DNA of 64,000 nucleotides, from NCBI GenBank assembly GCA_017558145.1, contig JAFYWF010000100.1, positions 124,001-188,000 of the forward strand, given 5' to 3'. Shown piece by piece: positions 34,181 through 42,826 of the stretch. The stretch comes from Lachnospiraceae bacterium (GTDB taxonomy: Bacteria; Bacillota; Clostridia; Lachnospirales; Lachnospiraceae). The number at the start of each line of letters is the position of its first letter. The first letter of the stretch is position 1. A program made the position numbers and the translations under genes. The notes under the pieces were generated by a model. The model made no database searches. It saw only the letters and a list, made by a program, of their open reading frames with translations, and was not told where the DNA came from.

Positions 34181-35306
34181 TTAAAAATTCCTTTTCAAAA
34201 AATAACCAGGACTTATATGGCAACACCCTGACTCCCGGTTGATTTGCACTTCGTAAAAACAGCAAAAAATAAATTGCGCATGTTATTATAATAAATACAA
34301 GTAGTATTTTTTTCTTTTTTCTATCTTTCACACATGCCAAAACAGATGGAATAAATAAAATCTGACAGGTGGTCAGATAATATCCGATTCTTCCTACTAA
34401 CGGTAAAAACGAACCGCACAAATATAATAAAACTGCCAAAAAATTTAATTTAAAATAAAATTGGTTTTCCTTATGTTCCTTCAAAGCATCCTGAGAACAA
34501 ACCAAAGCCAATGCCAAAATCAACAAACATCGAAAAATACTTGCCACATTTCCTGATAGTCCGGTTTCTGTTTCCAGATAAATGGTATCTTTGTAAGATG
34601 GGTATAATTCCAGGGCAATTTTCATAATCAAATTCCGGCAAACCAGCATCCCCAAAGCTCCCATACTCAATACTGCCACATGCCATTTTTTCCAAGACAG
34701 ATTGGCAATGAAGTATATCGGAATTACCACCAGTACCGACTTATGAAAAAATGCTGCCAGTACAATGAAAAGAATAAATTTTACATATTCTTTTCGAAAC
34801 ACATACCGGAAAGAATATAATGTTATGGCCAGAACGAAATAATAACGCACGGTATTAAATGTTCTGAAGTAAATTCCAAGAGTCATAAATAAGAAAAAGG
34901 ATAATGCAAAATTCTCTGACTGCTCATAGAAAGCTTTTAAGAAAAGGGCAATCGTTACAAAAGCAAAGACTGCAAAAACTAACACATAGTTTTCTCCACC
35001 GGATAATTCACAAAGAATCTTTACTACCAAATTAAACAACGGTTCCGTTACTACATATCCCCCTACATAAATCTCATGGAAAGTATCTACGTAAGTTTCA
35101 TAATCATTTCCTACTTCCATGCGTAAGGCAGATAACAAAAAAAGAATTGTAAAAACAGCAAGCAGACTAAGGGTATTTAGCCCCTGTCTGCGTGTCATCT
35201 CGTTTCTGTTATGAAATTGTTCTACTACCGGCTGCGGCTGATTATTCACCAAACAAGCCAGTCCCATGGTGATTACTGCCACCATACCATACAACATCAT
35301 TCCCAT
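34161..35306 (-). CDS. EpsG-like O-antigen/exopolysaccharide polymerase
   Basis: About 381 residues with roughly ten membrane segments. The segment ALRMEVGNDYETYVDTFHEI, followed by EPLFNLVVKIL, is the conserved region of EpsG-family polymerases, and VRYYFVLAITLYSFRY follows. It should join lipid-linked repeat units outside the membrane. A TTG at 35318 also fits the frame, but the ATG at 35306 is taken here. Neither has a strong ribosome site. It lies between GT genes of the exopolysaccharide operon. Confidence 0.8.
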   Translation of the reverse strand: MGMMLYGMVAVITMGLACLVNNQPQPVVEQFHNRNEMTRRQGLNTLSLLAVFTILFLLSALRMEVGNDYETYVDTFHEIYVGGYVVTEPLFNLVVKILCELSGGENYVLVFAVFAFVTIALFLKAFYEQSENFALSFFLFMTLGIYFRTFNTVRYYFVLAITLYSFRYVFRKEYVKFILFIVLAAFFHKSVLVVIPIYFIANLSWKKWHVAVLSMGALGMLVCRNLIMKIALELYPSYKDTIYLETETGLSGNVASIFRCLLILALALVCSQDALKEHKENQFYFKLNFLAVLLYLCGSFLPLVGRIGYYLTTCQILFIPSVLACVKDRKKKKILLVFIIITCAIYFLLFLRSANQPGVRVLPYKSWLFFEKEFLNAETIF

Positions 35307-35372
35307 GTTTTTTACCAACTTTTCATTCCACTTTTATTGTATTTCATATCATCCTATATGAAATCTACTTCT

Positions 35373-36152
35373 CTATAAGACTGCTTCTTTCATTCCTTGG
35401 CACATCAAAACATATGCTTTTTTCACCGGAATCTCCTGACACATAACTTGTTTATGCGCTAACAAAAAACGAAGTGCCATCAATTTCTTTAATTTTCCAT
35501 ACAAATGATAATACAATACTCCCCTGTCAAAAAAGAATTTTTCTGTATAACCATGAAACCAGGTAGATGGTCTAGGCACTTCTTTTCCTATTTCTATGGG
35601 AAGCGCAATTACCCGAAATCCTTTTTTCAGACATTCCAGCAAAAACAAACTGTCCTCCCCATTACTATATTTCGCTCCACCACCAAACAAAAGAGAAAAG
35701 GTAATGTTTGCCTTATGTAACTTCTCCCTACGAATAGCAAAGCTGTAAGTAGGATATCTTCCACTGTTATAAAAACGTACTCTATGTTCTTTTTCAATGT
35801 GATAAGTAGCACGTTCTGCTTCCACATCCATATTAAACAATATCATATCCGCTTCCGGATGCTGTTCAAAGGCTTCTAAAACTGCTTTTCCGTATCCCTC
35901 GTGGTAAACAATGTCTTCATCAGAAAAAAGCACAATATCCGCTTTGGCACGAAGCAATGCATTATTTCTGGACAAACCCACACCTTTTTCCGCAAAGCTA
36001 TAGCCCCGAATTTTATAACCGCCATATTCATATTCTAAGTAGCTGTTTTCCTCACATTGATTGATAATCACTGCATCAGACTGTAAATTCATCTTGTTTG
36101 CAAGTGCAGCCACATCTTCCTTCACTGCCGACACTAATGTTTCTAATGTCAT
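35373..36152 (-). CDS. GT-A-type glycosyltransferase (family 2-like)
   Basis: 259 residues. It lacks the usual opening IPxYN motif and begins MTLETLVSAVKEDV, but GLSRNNALLRAKADIVLFSDEDI contains the GT2 donor and metal-binding elements (DEDI), and GGGAKYSNGEDSLFL fits the acceptor region. The start overlaps the stop of the Wzz-like gene by four bases, which suggests coupled translation. Likely a sugar transferase of the exopolysaccharide unit. Confidence 0.75.
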   Translation of the reverse strand: MTLETLVSAVKEDVAALANKMNLQSDAVIINQCEENSYLEYEYGGYKIRGYSFAEKGVGLSRNNALLRAKADIVLFSDEDIVYHEGYGKAVLEAFEQHPEADMILFNMDVEAERATYHIEKEHRVRFYNSGRYPTYSFAIRREKLHKANITFSLLFGGGAKYSNGEDSLFLLECLKKGFRVIALPIEIGKEVPRPSTWFHGYTEKFFFDRGVLYYHLYGKLKKLMALRFLLAHKQVMCQEIPVKKAYVLMCQGMKEAVL

Positions 36153-37135
36153 GATTTTCCCCTTTTCCTCCGCTCTATGGCATAATAAGCTTTTACAAAA
36201 CTATCTTTGGCATCCGTAATGACGAGGCCCTTCACTTCACACTTTTGCATCGAAAGACAGGTCAAAACACGCTCTACCTGACGCCCATTATTACGTCCCC
36301 AAGGAATCATTACCAGTAGATTGTCCGTTTTTCTAAGGCTCTCATAATCCTCTGCTGTTGGAATCATTTCCCCATTCCATGTTTCCACTTCCCCGGTTCC
36401 AAATACAAAATCCATATGATCTTTCATAATCTGTTTTTGCATTTCATCATTTCCTTTTGTTAGTAAGCCATACACCGGTAAATTAAATCGACTCCATGCA
36501 TCTTTTTCCACATAACAAGCATCTTCCAATACATAGTAGAACAATATAACAAAATAGACCAATAATCCCATCACACATGCTCCTAAAAAGGCTGCATTTG
36601 CGGTTTTATTATTTTTTTCATAAGGAACAGCCTCTTCCTGACTCCAAAGTGCCACACTTTCAAGGAGTTCTATTTCCTGTCCAAAATGCCACAAGGATTC
36701 CTGATAAGCCTGGGCAATCAGATTTGCTTTTTCTTCCGTTTCTGCTTTCACATGAACCGTTAAAATACGGTAGTCTCCCAGCATTTCTCCGCTGACTGCC
36801 GCTTTTACCATATCTTTGGTGATTTCTGCAGGTAGCAGAGTTAAAGCATAATCCACGATAGGATCATCTCGCAATATCCCATCCCAAGTATACGCATTAT
36901 AGTAATCTGCACCATAATTAAATTCATCAAAATTAAAGGTAATATAATAATCTGCATTAGCCTGAAATTCCGGTTCCCCATTGGTAATTGAGGTCACAGC
37001 CTCATAAGTAATACCCCCAAGTATAGCACCTAACAATATTCCTGCCAGAAGAAGCCATAATTTTCTTCCCAGAACCAGTACCAATCTTTTTAGGTCAATT
37101 CCCTGCTGCATGTATTTTTTATTTTCCAATTCCAT
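36149..37135 (-). CDS. Wzz/CpsC-like polysaccharide co-polymerase with extra C-terminal domain
   Basis: 328 residues. Membrane helix 1 is at about 26-46 and helix 2 at about 180-203, with an extracellular loop between them that holds DYRILTVHVKAETEEKANLIAQAY, as in YveK/CapA/CpsC chain-length proteins. The C-terminal tail (about 210-328) is longer than usual and includes DNLLVMIPWGRNNGRQVERV and VKGLVITDA. This resembles the last part of a bacterial tyrosine kinase domain without the ATP-binding Walker A loop. GGAG precedes the ATG. No CpsD-type kinase or phosphatase is seen nearby. Confidence 0.75.
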   Translation of the reverse strand: MELENKKYMQQGIDLKRLVLVLGRKLWLLLAGILLGAILGGITYEAVTSITNGEPEFQANADYYITFNFDEFNYGADYYNAYTWDGILRDDPIVDYALTLLPAEITKDMVKAAVSGEMLGDYRILTVHVKAETEEKANLIAQAYQESLWHFGQEIELLESVALWSQEEAVPYEKNNKTANAAFLGACVMGLLVYFVILFYYVLEDACYVEKDAWSRFNLPVYGLLTKGNDEMQKQIMKDHMDFVFGTGEVETWNGEMIPTAEDYESLRKTDNLLVMIPWGRNNGRQVERVLTCLSMQKCEVKGLVITDAKDSFVKAYYAIERRKRGKS

Positions 37136-37196
37136 GTTTCACTCCATGTTGTGTTGTGCCAACCACCCGTCTCCTCTAAAACTTAATATGAAAGCT

Positions 37197-38561
37197 TTAT
37201 TTCATCGCCGTGGTCTGGGTGCTGTCTACCCCTTCCGTACTTTCCGGTTTAAACAAAATTTTCAAGGTTAACAGCATCAATTTAATATCCAACCATAAGG
37301 TGTAATTTTCAATATAAGATAAGTCTAATTTCAATTTATCATAAGGTGTAGTGTTATATTTCCCATACACCTGTGCATAACCGGCCAAACCGGCTTTCAC
37401 TTTCATTCGAAGTGCAAATTCCGGCATTTCTTCCATGTATTGCGCAATAATCTGTGGTCTCTCCGGTCGCGGACCAATAAAAGACATATCACCTTTTAAA
37501 ATATTAAATAACTGTGGCAATTCATCTATTCTTACTGCACGAATAAATTTTCCGATAGGCGTAATTCTGGAATCGTTTTTGGATGCAAGTCTTGCTATAC
37601 CATCTTTTTCCGCGTCCTGACGCATACTTCTAAATTTCAAAATTTCAAATTCTCTGCCTCCGGTAGTACATCGAATCTGTTTGTACAACACCGGACCTCC
37701 ATCATAAGCTTTGATTACGATTGCTGTTATCAACTGAATCGGTGCAGAAATAATCAGTAAAATCAAGGAGCACACAATATCAATGGTGCGTTTTGCAATT
37801 CTTTGTTCAATTTTCAAAGAAAATTCACGGCTTAACAAAATAGGAGTATCAAACAAATGCAATTGATCAGATCCTTTAATTAAAACATCTGTAATCTTAG
37901 GCATCATATACACACGGATGGATCGGCTGTAACAAAACTTAAATAGCGTATTTCTATCCATTGTAGGAATATCCCATAATACCACTGCCATATTGGATTC
38001 TAAAATTTCCTTCTGTACTGCTTCTATCCCATTTGCTATGTCAACATATTTTACAATTTTATATTTATCCGGTCTGCTGGCAAATTTACGGCTAATATCT
38101 TCGATACTTCTTTCTCCGTATACCAACAATAAGTCTCTTGGCGGAAATGCTTTACGATATACAAAGTTACAAATAATGGTCCATATTCCTGCCACAATAA
38201 TCTGTGCCACTGTCATCCAAATTAATCCTTTGGTCCATACTAACTTCACTTCCATTAAAGAAAGCTGCATATAAGTTAAAATATTAACACAAACCAAAGA
38301 AAAGGCCTGTGAAAAGAATACATCCATAGGCTTCAAAAAACCGATTTTCATTCCTCCATAAGTGGTGTTGAAAAAAAGTAATAATACAAAATAAACAAAC
38401 ACCATTAAAATATGTCCCCAAAAATAAAGCTTTACATTATATACATATCTTTGATGATATTGATTGATCCAGGTATATGCATATAATCCTGTGGACAACA
38501 CCACTCCTAAAAATGAAAGACACAATATAATCAATCGTTTTAACGACTCACTGATTCTCAT
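37197..38561 (-). CDS. Polyprenyl glycosylphosphotransferase (WbaP/WcaJ-like initiating enzyme)
   Basis: 454 residues. Four to five N-terminal membrane helices (about 8-125) and a CoA-binding-like domain are followed by the membrane-embedded catalytic domain, which starts KRTIDIVCSLILLIISAP and contains GGPVLYKQIRCTTGGREF, KFRSMRQDAEKDG, RAVRIDELPQLFNILKGDMS and GPRPERP. It starts the repeat unit by transferring a sugar-1-phosphate to undecaprenyl phosphate. GGAGGAAAC lies before the ATG, next to a 14-base palindrome. First gene of the exopolysaccharide operon. Confidence 0.9.
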   Translation of the reverse strand: MRISESLKRLIILCLSFLGVVLSTGLYAYTWINQYHQRYVYNVKLYFWGHILMVFVYFVLLLFFNTTYGGMKIGFLKPMDVFFSQAFSLVCVNILTYMQLSLMEVKLVWTKGLIWMTVAQIIVAGIWTIICNFVYRKAFPPRDLLLVYGERSIEDISRKFASRPDKYKIVKYVDIANGIEAVQKEILESNMAVVLWDIPTMDRNTLFKFCYSRSIRVYMMPKITDVLIKGSDQLHLFDTPILLSREFSLKIEQRIAKRTIDIVCSLILLIISAPIQLITAIVIKAYDGGPVLYKQIRCTTGGREFEILKFRSMRQDAEKDGIARLASKNDSRITPIGKFIRAVRIDELPQLFNILKGDMSFIGPRPERPQIIAQYMEEMPEFALRMKVKAGLAGYAQVYGKYNTTPYDKLKLDLSYIENYTLWLDIKLMLLTLKILFKPESTEGVDSTQTTAMK

Positions 38562-38631
38562 AGTTTCCTCCTAAGCTTTTATAAAAGCCCTTACTTGCTT
38601 GTTTCTCCTCTTTTACGCAAAGAAAAATGCG

Positions 38632-39420
38632 TCAAATTCTTCTGACCGTAGCGCGATATGCCCAACCTACAAAGACAACTGCACTTTGCAAAAGAGATAA
38701 TTTTTCTACTTTACGATACAAATACCAAATCCTTTGAATCGCTTTTAATTTATTTGACGATAAAGATGTTGTAGGACGACGATAGATAGCCACTACTTGA
38801 TTCATACCATAAGCTACATGTCCATTTCTTAAAATCTGCCACCAGGTAGCACTGTCCTCACTTGGCACATTGGGCATATAAATCAACTCTTTTGGAATTT
38901 TCTGTGTATCCAACAGCACCGTAGTAGTAAAAATTACTGTTCTGGACAATGCCTTTTGATAAGTCAACCTATCCGGAACATGAACGATTCTTCCTGTTCC
39001 TACAGCATCTTCGTCTCCAAATTCATAAGCTGAAAAAACAAAACCTGCCCGTTTTTCTTCCATAAACCTCATCTGAAGTTCCAATTTGTCAGGCAGCCAT
39101 ACATCATCTGCATCCAAAAATGCAATGAATCTTCCTTTCGCCTCTTTTATCCCACGATTTCTGGTTAAAGCAGCGCCTTCATTCACTCCTTTTTCAATGA
39201 GACGGATTCTTTCATCCGGGTTTTCTTGTAAATAAGACTTTATTACACTGACACTGTCATCTTTAGAACCATCATCTACCAACAACAGTTCCCAATTCGT
39301 ATAACTTTGGGCCTGCACCATTTCCATGGTTTTTTTTATAAAATTCGCGGCATTGTATACCGGAGTAATGATACTAATCATAAGTTTTCCATGAAGTCGA
39401 GATGTGTTGTATTTTCCCAT
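38632..39420 (-). CDS. Family 2 glycosyltransferase
   Basis: 262 residues. The GT2 core is MISIITPVYNAANFIKKT, then LVDDGSKDDS, EGAALTRNRGIKEAKGRFIAF and the metal-binding DADDVW near residue 105. The C-terminal part is short and basic. The ORF starts at 39420 with a modest AAGG site, and an in-frame ATG at 39381 with weaker support would give the usual short start. It lies between the GtrB-like gene and the WbaP gene on the same strand. Confidence 0.8.
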   Translation of the reverse strand: MGKYNTSRLHGKLMISIITPVYNAANFIKKTMEMVQAQSYTNWELLLVDDGSKDDSVSVIKSYLQENPDERIRLIEKGVNEGAALTRNRGIKEAKGRFIAFLDADDVWLPDKLELQMRFMEEKRAGFVFSAYEFGDEDAVGTGRIVHVPDRLTYQKALSRTVIFTTTVLLDTQKIPKELIYMPNVPSEDSATWWQILRNGHVAYGMNQVVAIYRRPTTSLSSNKLKAIQRIWYLYRKVEKLSLLQSAVVFVGWAYRATVRRI

Positions 39421-39439
39421 CGCGACATCTACCTTCTAT

Positions 39440-40369
39440 TTAGAATTCTTCTTTTACCAGGTAAATTGGTCTCTGCTTCACTTCCATATATGTTTTGGAT
39501 AAATACTGTCCTACAATTCCAAGACAAAGAAGCTGTACACCACTTACCAAACAAATAATACATACTAAGGACGGCCATCCACCAACCGGATCTCCCCAAA
39601 TTGCCGTTCTTACAACAATAAAAATAATTGCTACAAAAGCCACCAAACAAAATAATACCCCGGTAAAAGATGCAATGGCTAAAGGAGCTGTAGAAAAAGC
39701 GGTAATCCCCTCTATGGAATAAAGGAATAATTTCCAAAAATTCCATTTGGTTTCTCCATGTACACGTTCCACATTCTCATATTCCAACCATTTGGTTTCA
39801 TATCCAACCCAACCAAAGATTCCTTTAGAAAAACGGTTGTATTCACACATTGCAAGGATGGCATCCACCACCTGTCTTGTCATCAAACGATAATCTCTGG
39901 CTCCATCCACAATATCTGTCTGAGAAATTTTATTCATAATCTTATAAAACATTCTGGCAAAGAAGGAACGAATGGGTGGTTCTCCTTTTCTGGAAACTCG
40001 TCTAGTTGCAACAGAATCATACCCTTGTTCAATATAGGAAAACATTTCCGGTAAAAGTGACGGTGGATCTTGTAAGTCCGCATCCATCATTACCACATAA
40101 TCTCCCTTTGCTTTTTGAAATCCTGCATAAATTCCGGCTTCCTTTCCAAAGTTGCGAGAAAAAGAAATCAGATGCACATTATCTGCTTTTTCTCGAAGTT
40201 TTTTTACTTCTTCCACTGTCTTATCTTTGGAACCATCATCCACATATATAATTTCCACATCCAAATTCTTTTCTTCAAAAAAGCTCTGGTTTTTCATTAA
40301 TTCTTCGTAAAAATATTTCACATTTTCTTCCTCGTTGTAACAAGGAACAATTACACTCAATAATGCCAT
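39440..40369 (-). CDS. GtrB/DPM1-like polyprenyl-phosphate glycosyltransferase
   Basis: 309 residues. GT2 domain LSVIVPCYNEEENVKYF, VDDGSKDKTVEEV and the catalytic DADLQDPP near residue 95, then two membrane helices (about 230-255 and 265-290). This is the family that makes undecaprenyl-phosphate-sugar for membrane GT-C enzymes such as GtrS-type transferases. No clear ribosome site is seen before the ATG. Neighbouring polytopic genes are candidates to use its product. Confidence 0.85.
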   Translation of the reverse strand: MALLSVIVPCYNEEENVKYFYEELMKNQSFFEEKNLDVEIIYVDDGSKDKTVEEVKKLREKADNVHLISFSRNFGKEAGIYAGFQKAKGDYVVMMDADLQDPPSLLPEMFSYIEQGYDSVATRRVSRKGEPPIRSFFARMFYKIMNKISQTDIVDGARDYRLMTRQVVDAILAMCEYNRFSKGIFGWVGYETKWLEYENVERVHGETKWNFWKLFLYSIEGITAFSTAPLAIASFTGVLFCLVAFVAIIFIVVRTAIWGDPVGGWPSLVCIICLVSGVQLLCLGIVGQYLSKTYMEVKQRPIYLVKEEF

Positions 40370-40416
40370 AGTTCATTTGCATGATACATTCATGCTATCC
40401 TTTCTGTAAAAACATC

Positions 40417-41238
40417 TTATCGCATATAAATAATATAACGATCCATACATTCTTTTTTATAATAAACACCGGCTTTATCCGGTGCATTTTCCATATTTTT
40501 AACTACAATTACGTCACACCCATAAAGAAATGCTTCTTTTGAAATCTCTCCCATACGGCCTTCCGGCTGCTTCATATTTTCATATAACTGCAACATTTCC
40601 GGCGGATAAGTATCCATAATTCCTAAGTCTAAATTAGGAGTATATAAATCTTTCCCATACAACACATTTAGATGAGGCTCATAAACTCCTATATATTCCA
40701 CAATTTCATCTGTTGCTAAAATCAGAGAATCTCCATCTGCTTTTTCTTGAATCCATTCTATTACTTCAGTCTCTTCCCTAAAGTCTGTTTTTGACATTCT
40801 GTTTGCCAAAACACCATAGCCACTTCCTGCCAAGCCTATCAACAAAACAAAACCGCCAATCAAAATTACTTGTTGTTTTTGTTCTCGTAACAAACTCAAA
40901 AAACAAACAATCCCATAAGCACATAAGAACAAAAACAGAAGAATGGACCATACTTTATAATATTGTCCTGCTATAGGTGTCACTTTGTTGATACCCCAAA
41001 GCACAATCGGATTTGCCACTACCAAAAGCAGAGCTGCCAAACCATAAAGAAAGGGCCACAGCTGAATCTGTTTTTTCGCTTCTTCCACCATCCAGTTATC
41101 TTCCATTTTTGTCTGACCATACCGATCCCAAGCTACTGCAAGACCTAGTCCCAAAGCCAAAAAATAAAACAAAACATAACTGCCACTTTCTTTGCATTCC
41201 TGAAAAGTCGAAATAATTACCTCTAAGAGTTCACTCAT
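40417..41238 (-). CDS. Polytopic membrane protein, second half of a DUF6077-like unit
   Basis: 273 residues with about four helices in the first 165 residues and a C-terminal extracytoplasmic domain (about 170-273) that includes ATDEIVEYIGVYEPH and GCDVIVVKN. Its start overlaps the stop of the upstream polytopic gene by four bases. The two proteins together look like the N- and C-terminal halves of a single large DUF6077/GT-C type protein. It could be a natural split or an old frameshift. Function unproven; sugar transfer is possible given the adjacent gtrB-like gene. Confidence 0.5.
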   Translation of the reverse strand: MSELLEVIISTFQECKESGSYVLFYFLALGLGLAVAWDRYGQTKMEDNWMVEEAKKQIQLWPFLYGLAALLLVVANPIVLWGINKVTPIAGQYYKVWSILLFLFLCAYGIVCFLSLLREQKQQVILIGGFVLLIGLAGSGYGVLANRMSKTDFREETEVIEWIQEKADGDSLILATDEIVEYIGVYEPHLNVLYGKDLYTPNLDLGIMDTYPPEMLQLYENMKQPEGRMGEISKEAFLYGCDVIVVKNMENAPDKAGVYYKKECMDRYIIYMR

Positions 41239-42263
41239 ATCCCTATTTCTCCTTTCCCATTTGTTCTTTTAGTCAGGCGAACTCCCACACTGCTAATGGC
41301 AAATAATACCACAGACAACACGACCATTACGATTCCCCAGGCAAGAGACGTCACAAAAAGAGTCCCCAATGCCATCAATCCGCCTTCTAACACCAATCCC
41401 CACAGTTTCATTTTTTCCTTTTCCACTGGAAAATCTTTTCGCAAGATCGGTCCTAAAAATCGATATAAAAGACACAATACACAGGGAATGGTTATCGTAC
41501 CAACCATCACTTCTCCGGAATACCCATAAAACAACTGGCGATATCCGGCTGCTCCTACATAATAATCTCCCGATAAAAATAACAATTCCATTAATACAAG
41601 TAAAAGCCAGGTTTTCTTAAAATCACGGAAGAATAAAAGTCCTCCTAATTCTGCAAATGCAAGAAAAGAAACAATCAAAGTAATTAAACTTCCCAAAATC
41701 CATACAACGCTGACGCCATCAAATCCTGTCCAAACACTGAGTATTGCATACCAAAAGGGCAAGGTAATCAGTTTTTTTGACAGAATCATTCCCATTTCCA
41801 TTGGTTGTCTTGTAAAAGGATGATACTGATTCATTGTGTCCGTTAAAAGAGTGGTTTGTACTGTCTCCACCATAGCATCACTGCGATTGCCTGCGGAACC
41901 GGAAATGATAACATACATTAACGCCAAAAAGATCCAAAAGAATAATGCCAAGTATCTTCCATAACGAATCTCTTTGATAGAAAACTTTCTTATTTTCTTC
42001 ACTAAATCTATCAATTCTTTTTTACAAATCAGTAAAGAAATAATACTAGTGACCACAAACATAACCACTAACATCCAACCGGCATTTTGATGGCTCCATC
42101 CTGCCAATTGGCCTAAAAAGAAAACAGTGCCCTGACATAAAATGAGGAAAAAGAAACCAATCAAATGTTTCCACAGTTGACTCGTCTCTTTTTCCCCAGC
42201 TATCTTACAAATGAGTGTACCTGACAGGTACACAACAATCCATAATAATACTATACCTAACAT
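41235..42263 (-). CDS. Polytopic membrane protein, DUF6077-like N-terminal part
   Basis: 342 residues with about nine hydrophobic helices. After an initial pair of helices there is GSAGNRSDAMVETVQT, with an acidic residue in the first extracytoplasmic loop as in GT-C glycosyltransferases, followed by YHPFTRQPMEMG. The family name DUF6077 is from recollection of sequence type and not verified. The ORF ends in the overlap with the next gene. The two may form one functional unit. Weak AGGA site before the ATG. Confidence 0.5.
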   Translation of the reverse strand: MLGIVLLWIVVYLSGTLICKIAGEKETSQLWKHLIGFFFLILCQGTVFFLGQLAGWSHQNAGWMLVVMFVVTSIISLLICKKELIDLVKKIRKFSIKEIRYGRYLALFFWIFLALMYVIISGSAGNRSDAMVETVQTTLLTDTMNQYHPFTRQPMEMGMILSKKLITLPFWYAILSVWTGFDGVSVVWILGSLITLIVSFLAFAELGGLLFFRDFKKTWLLLVLMELLFLSGDYYVGAAGYRQLFYGYSGEVMVGTITIPCVLCLLYRFLGPILRKDFPVEKEKMKLWGLVLEGGLMALGTLFVTSLAWGIVMVVLSVVLFAISSVGVRLTKRTNGKGEIGI

Positions 42264-42343
42264 TATCCTAATCTGCCCGTGGCAACCTTTCTTCTTTTAG
42301 ACAATATATCACCGTATAGTATATCATAATTATGTCAAAAGGT

Positions 42344-42706
42344 CTATCTCTCTTTCATTCTCACCCAATCTGCCATGGCAGCAATAAATTCACTGTTGGT
42401 AGGTCTTGAAATTCCATTTTTCTTAGAATAACCTAAAATTTCTTTATACAAGTTTTCATTTCCTCGTCCCCATCCTACTTCAATCACACTACGTATGGCA
42501 CGTTCGATTTTTTCATGTTCCGTATGATACCGTTTTGCAATTACCGGATAGAGAAGCTTTGTAACACTTCCTACCAATTCCATGTCTTCCACAGAGATAC
42601 AAACAGCCTCTCTAAGATAATGATATCCCCGCAAATGAACCGGCATTCCCAGTTCCAACATGATTTGGGTAATACTTTGTATTTCTTCTTCTCTTCTTTT
42701 TTCCAT
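42344..42706 (-). CDS. Orphan Spo0A C-terminal DNA-binding domain protein
   Basis: 120 residues that align closely, by eye, with the effector domain of Spo0A: ITQIMLELGMPVHLRGYHYLREA, LYPVIAKRYHT, HEKIERAIRSVIEVGWGRG and SRPTNSEFIAAMAD. No receiver domain is present upstream, and the gene has its own perfect AAAAGGAGA site, so it is not a Spo0A fragment. It should bind 0A-like boxes and may tune glycan or sporulation genes without phosphorylation control. It lies between two glycan-type polytopic genes. Confidence 0.85.
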   Translation of the reverse strand: MEKRREEEIQSITQIMLELGMPVHLRGYHYLREAVCISVEDMELVGSVTKLLYPVIAKRYHTEHEKIERAIRSVIEVGWGRGNENLYKEILGYSKKNGISRPTNSEFIAAMADWVRMKER

Positions 42707-42734
42707 GCTGTTCTCCTTTTATGTTCCACAAACA

Positions 42735-42749
42735 ATGTTATCCTAACAT
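42735..42749. promoter_or_regulatory. 15-bp palindrome upstream of the orphan Spo0A-like gene
   Basis: ATGTTA-TCC-TAACAT is a perfect 6-3-6 palindrome, 29 bases before the start codon of the Spo0A-like gene. It may be an operator. A TGACGAA motif (matching the 0A box TGNCGAA) lies at 42788-42794 on the minus strand. Confidence 0.3.
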
Positions 42750-42826
42750 AAAAGGTCACTTCATAAATTTATTTTTCCATGTCAATTTTCGTCATTTTTT
42801 CAACATCTATTTCTTACATTGTTATT

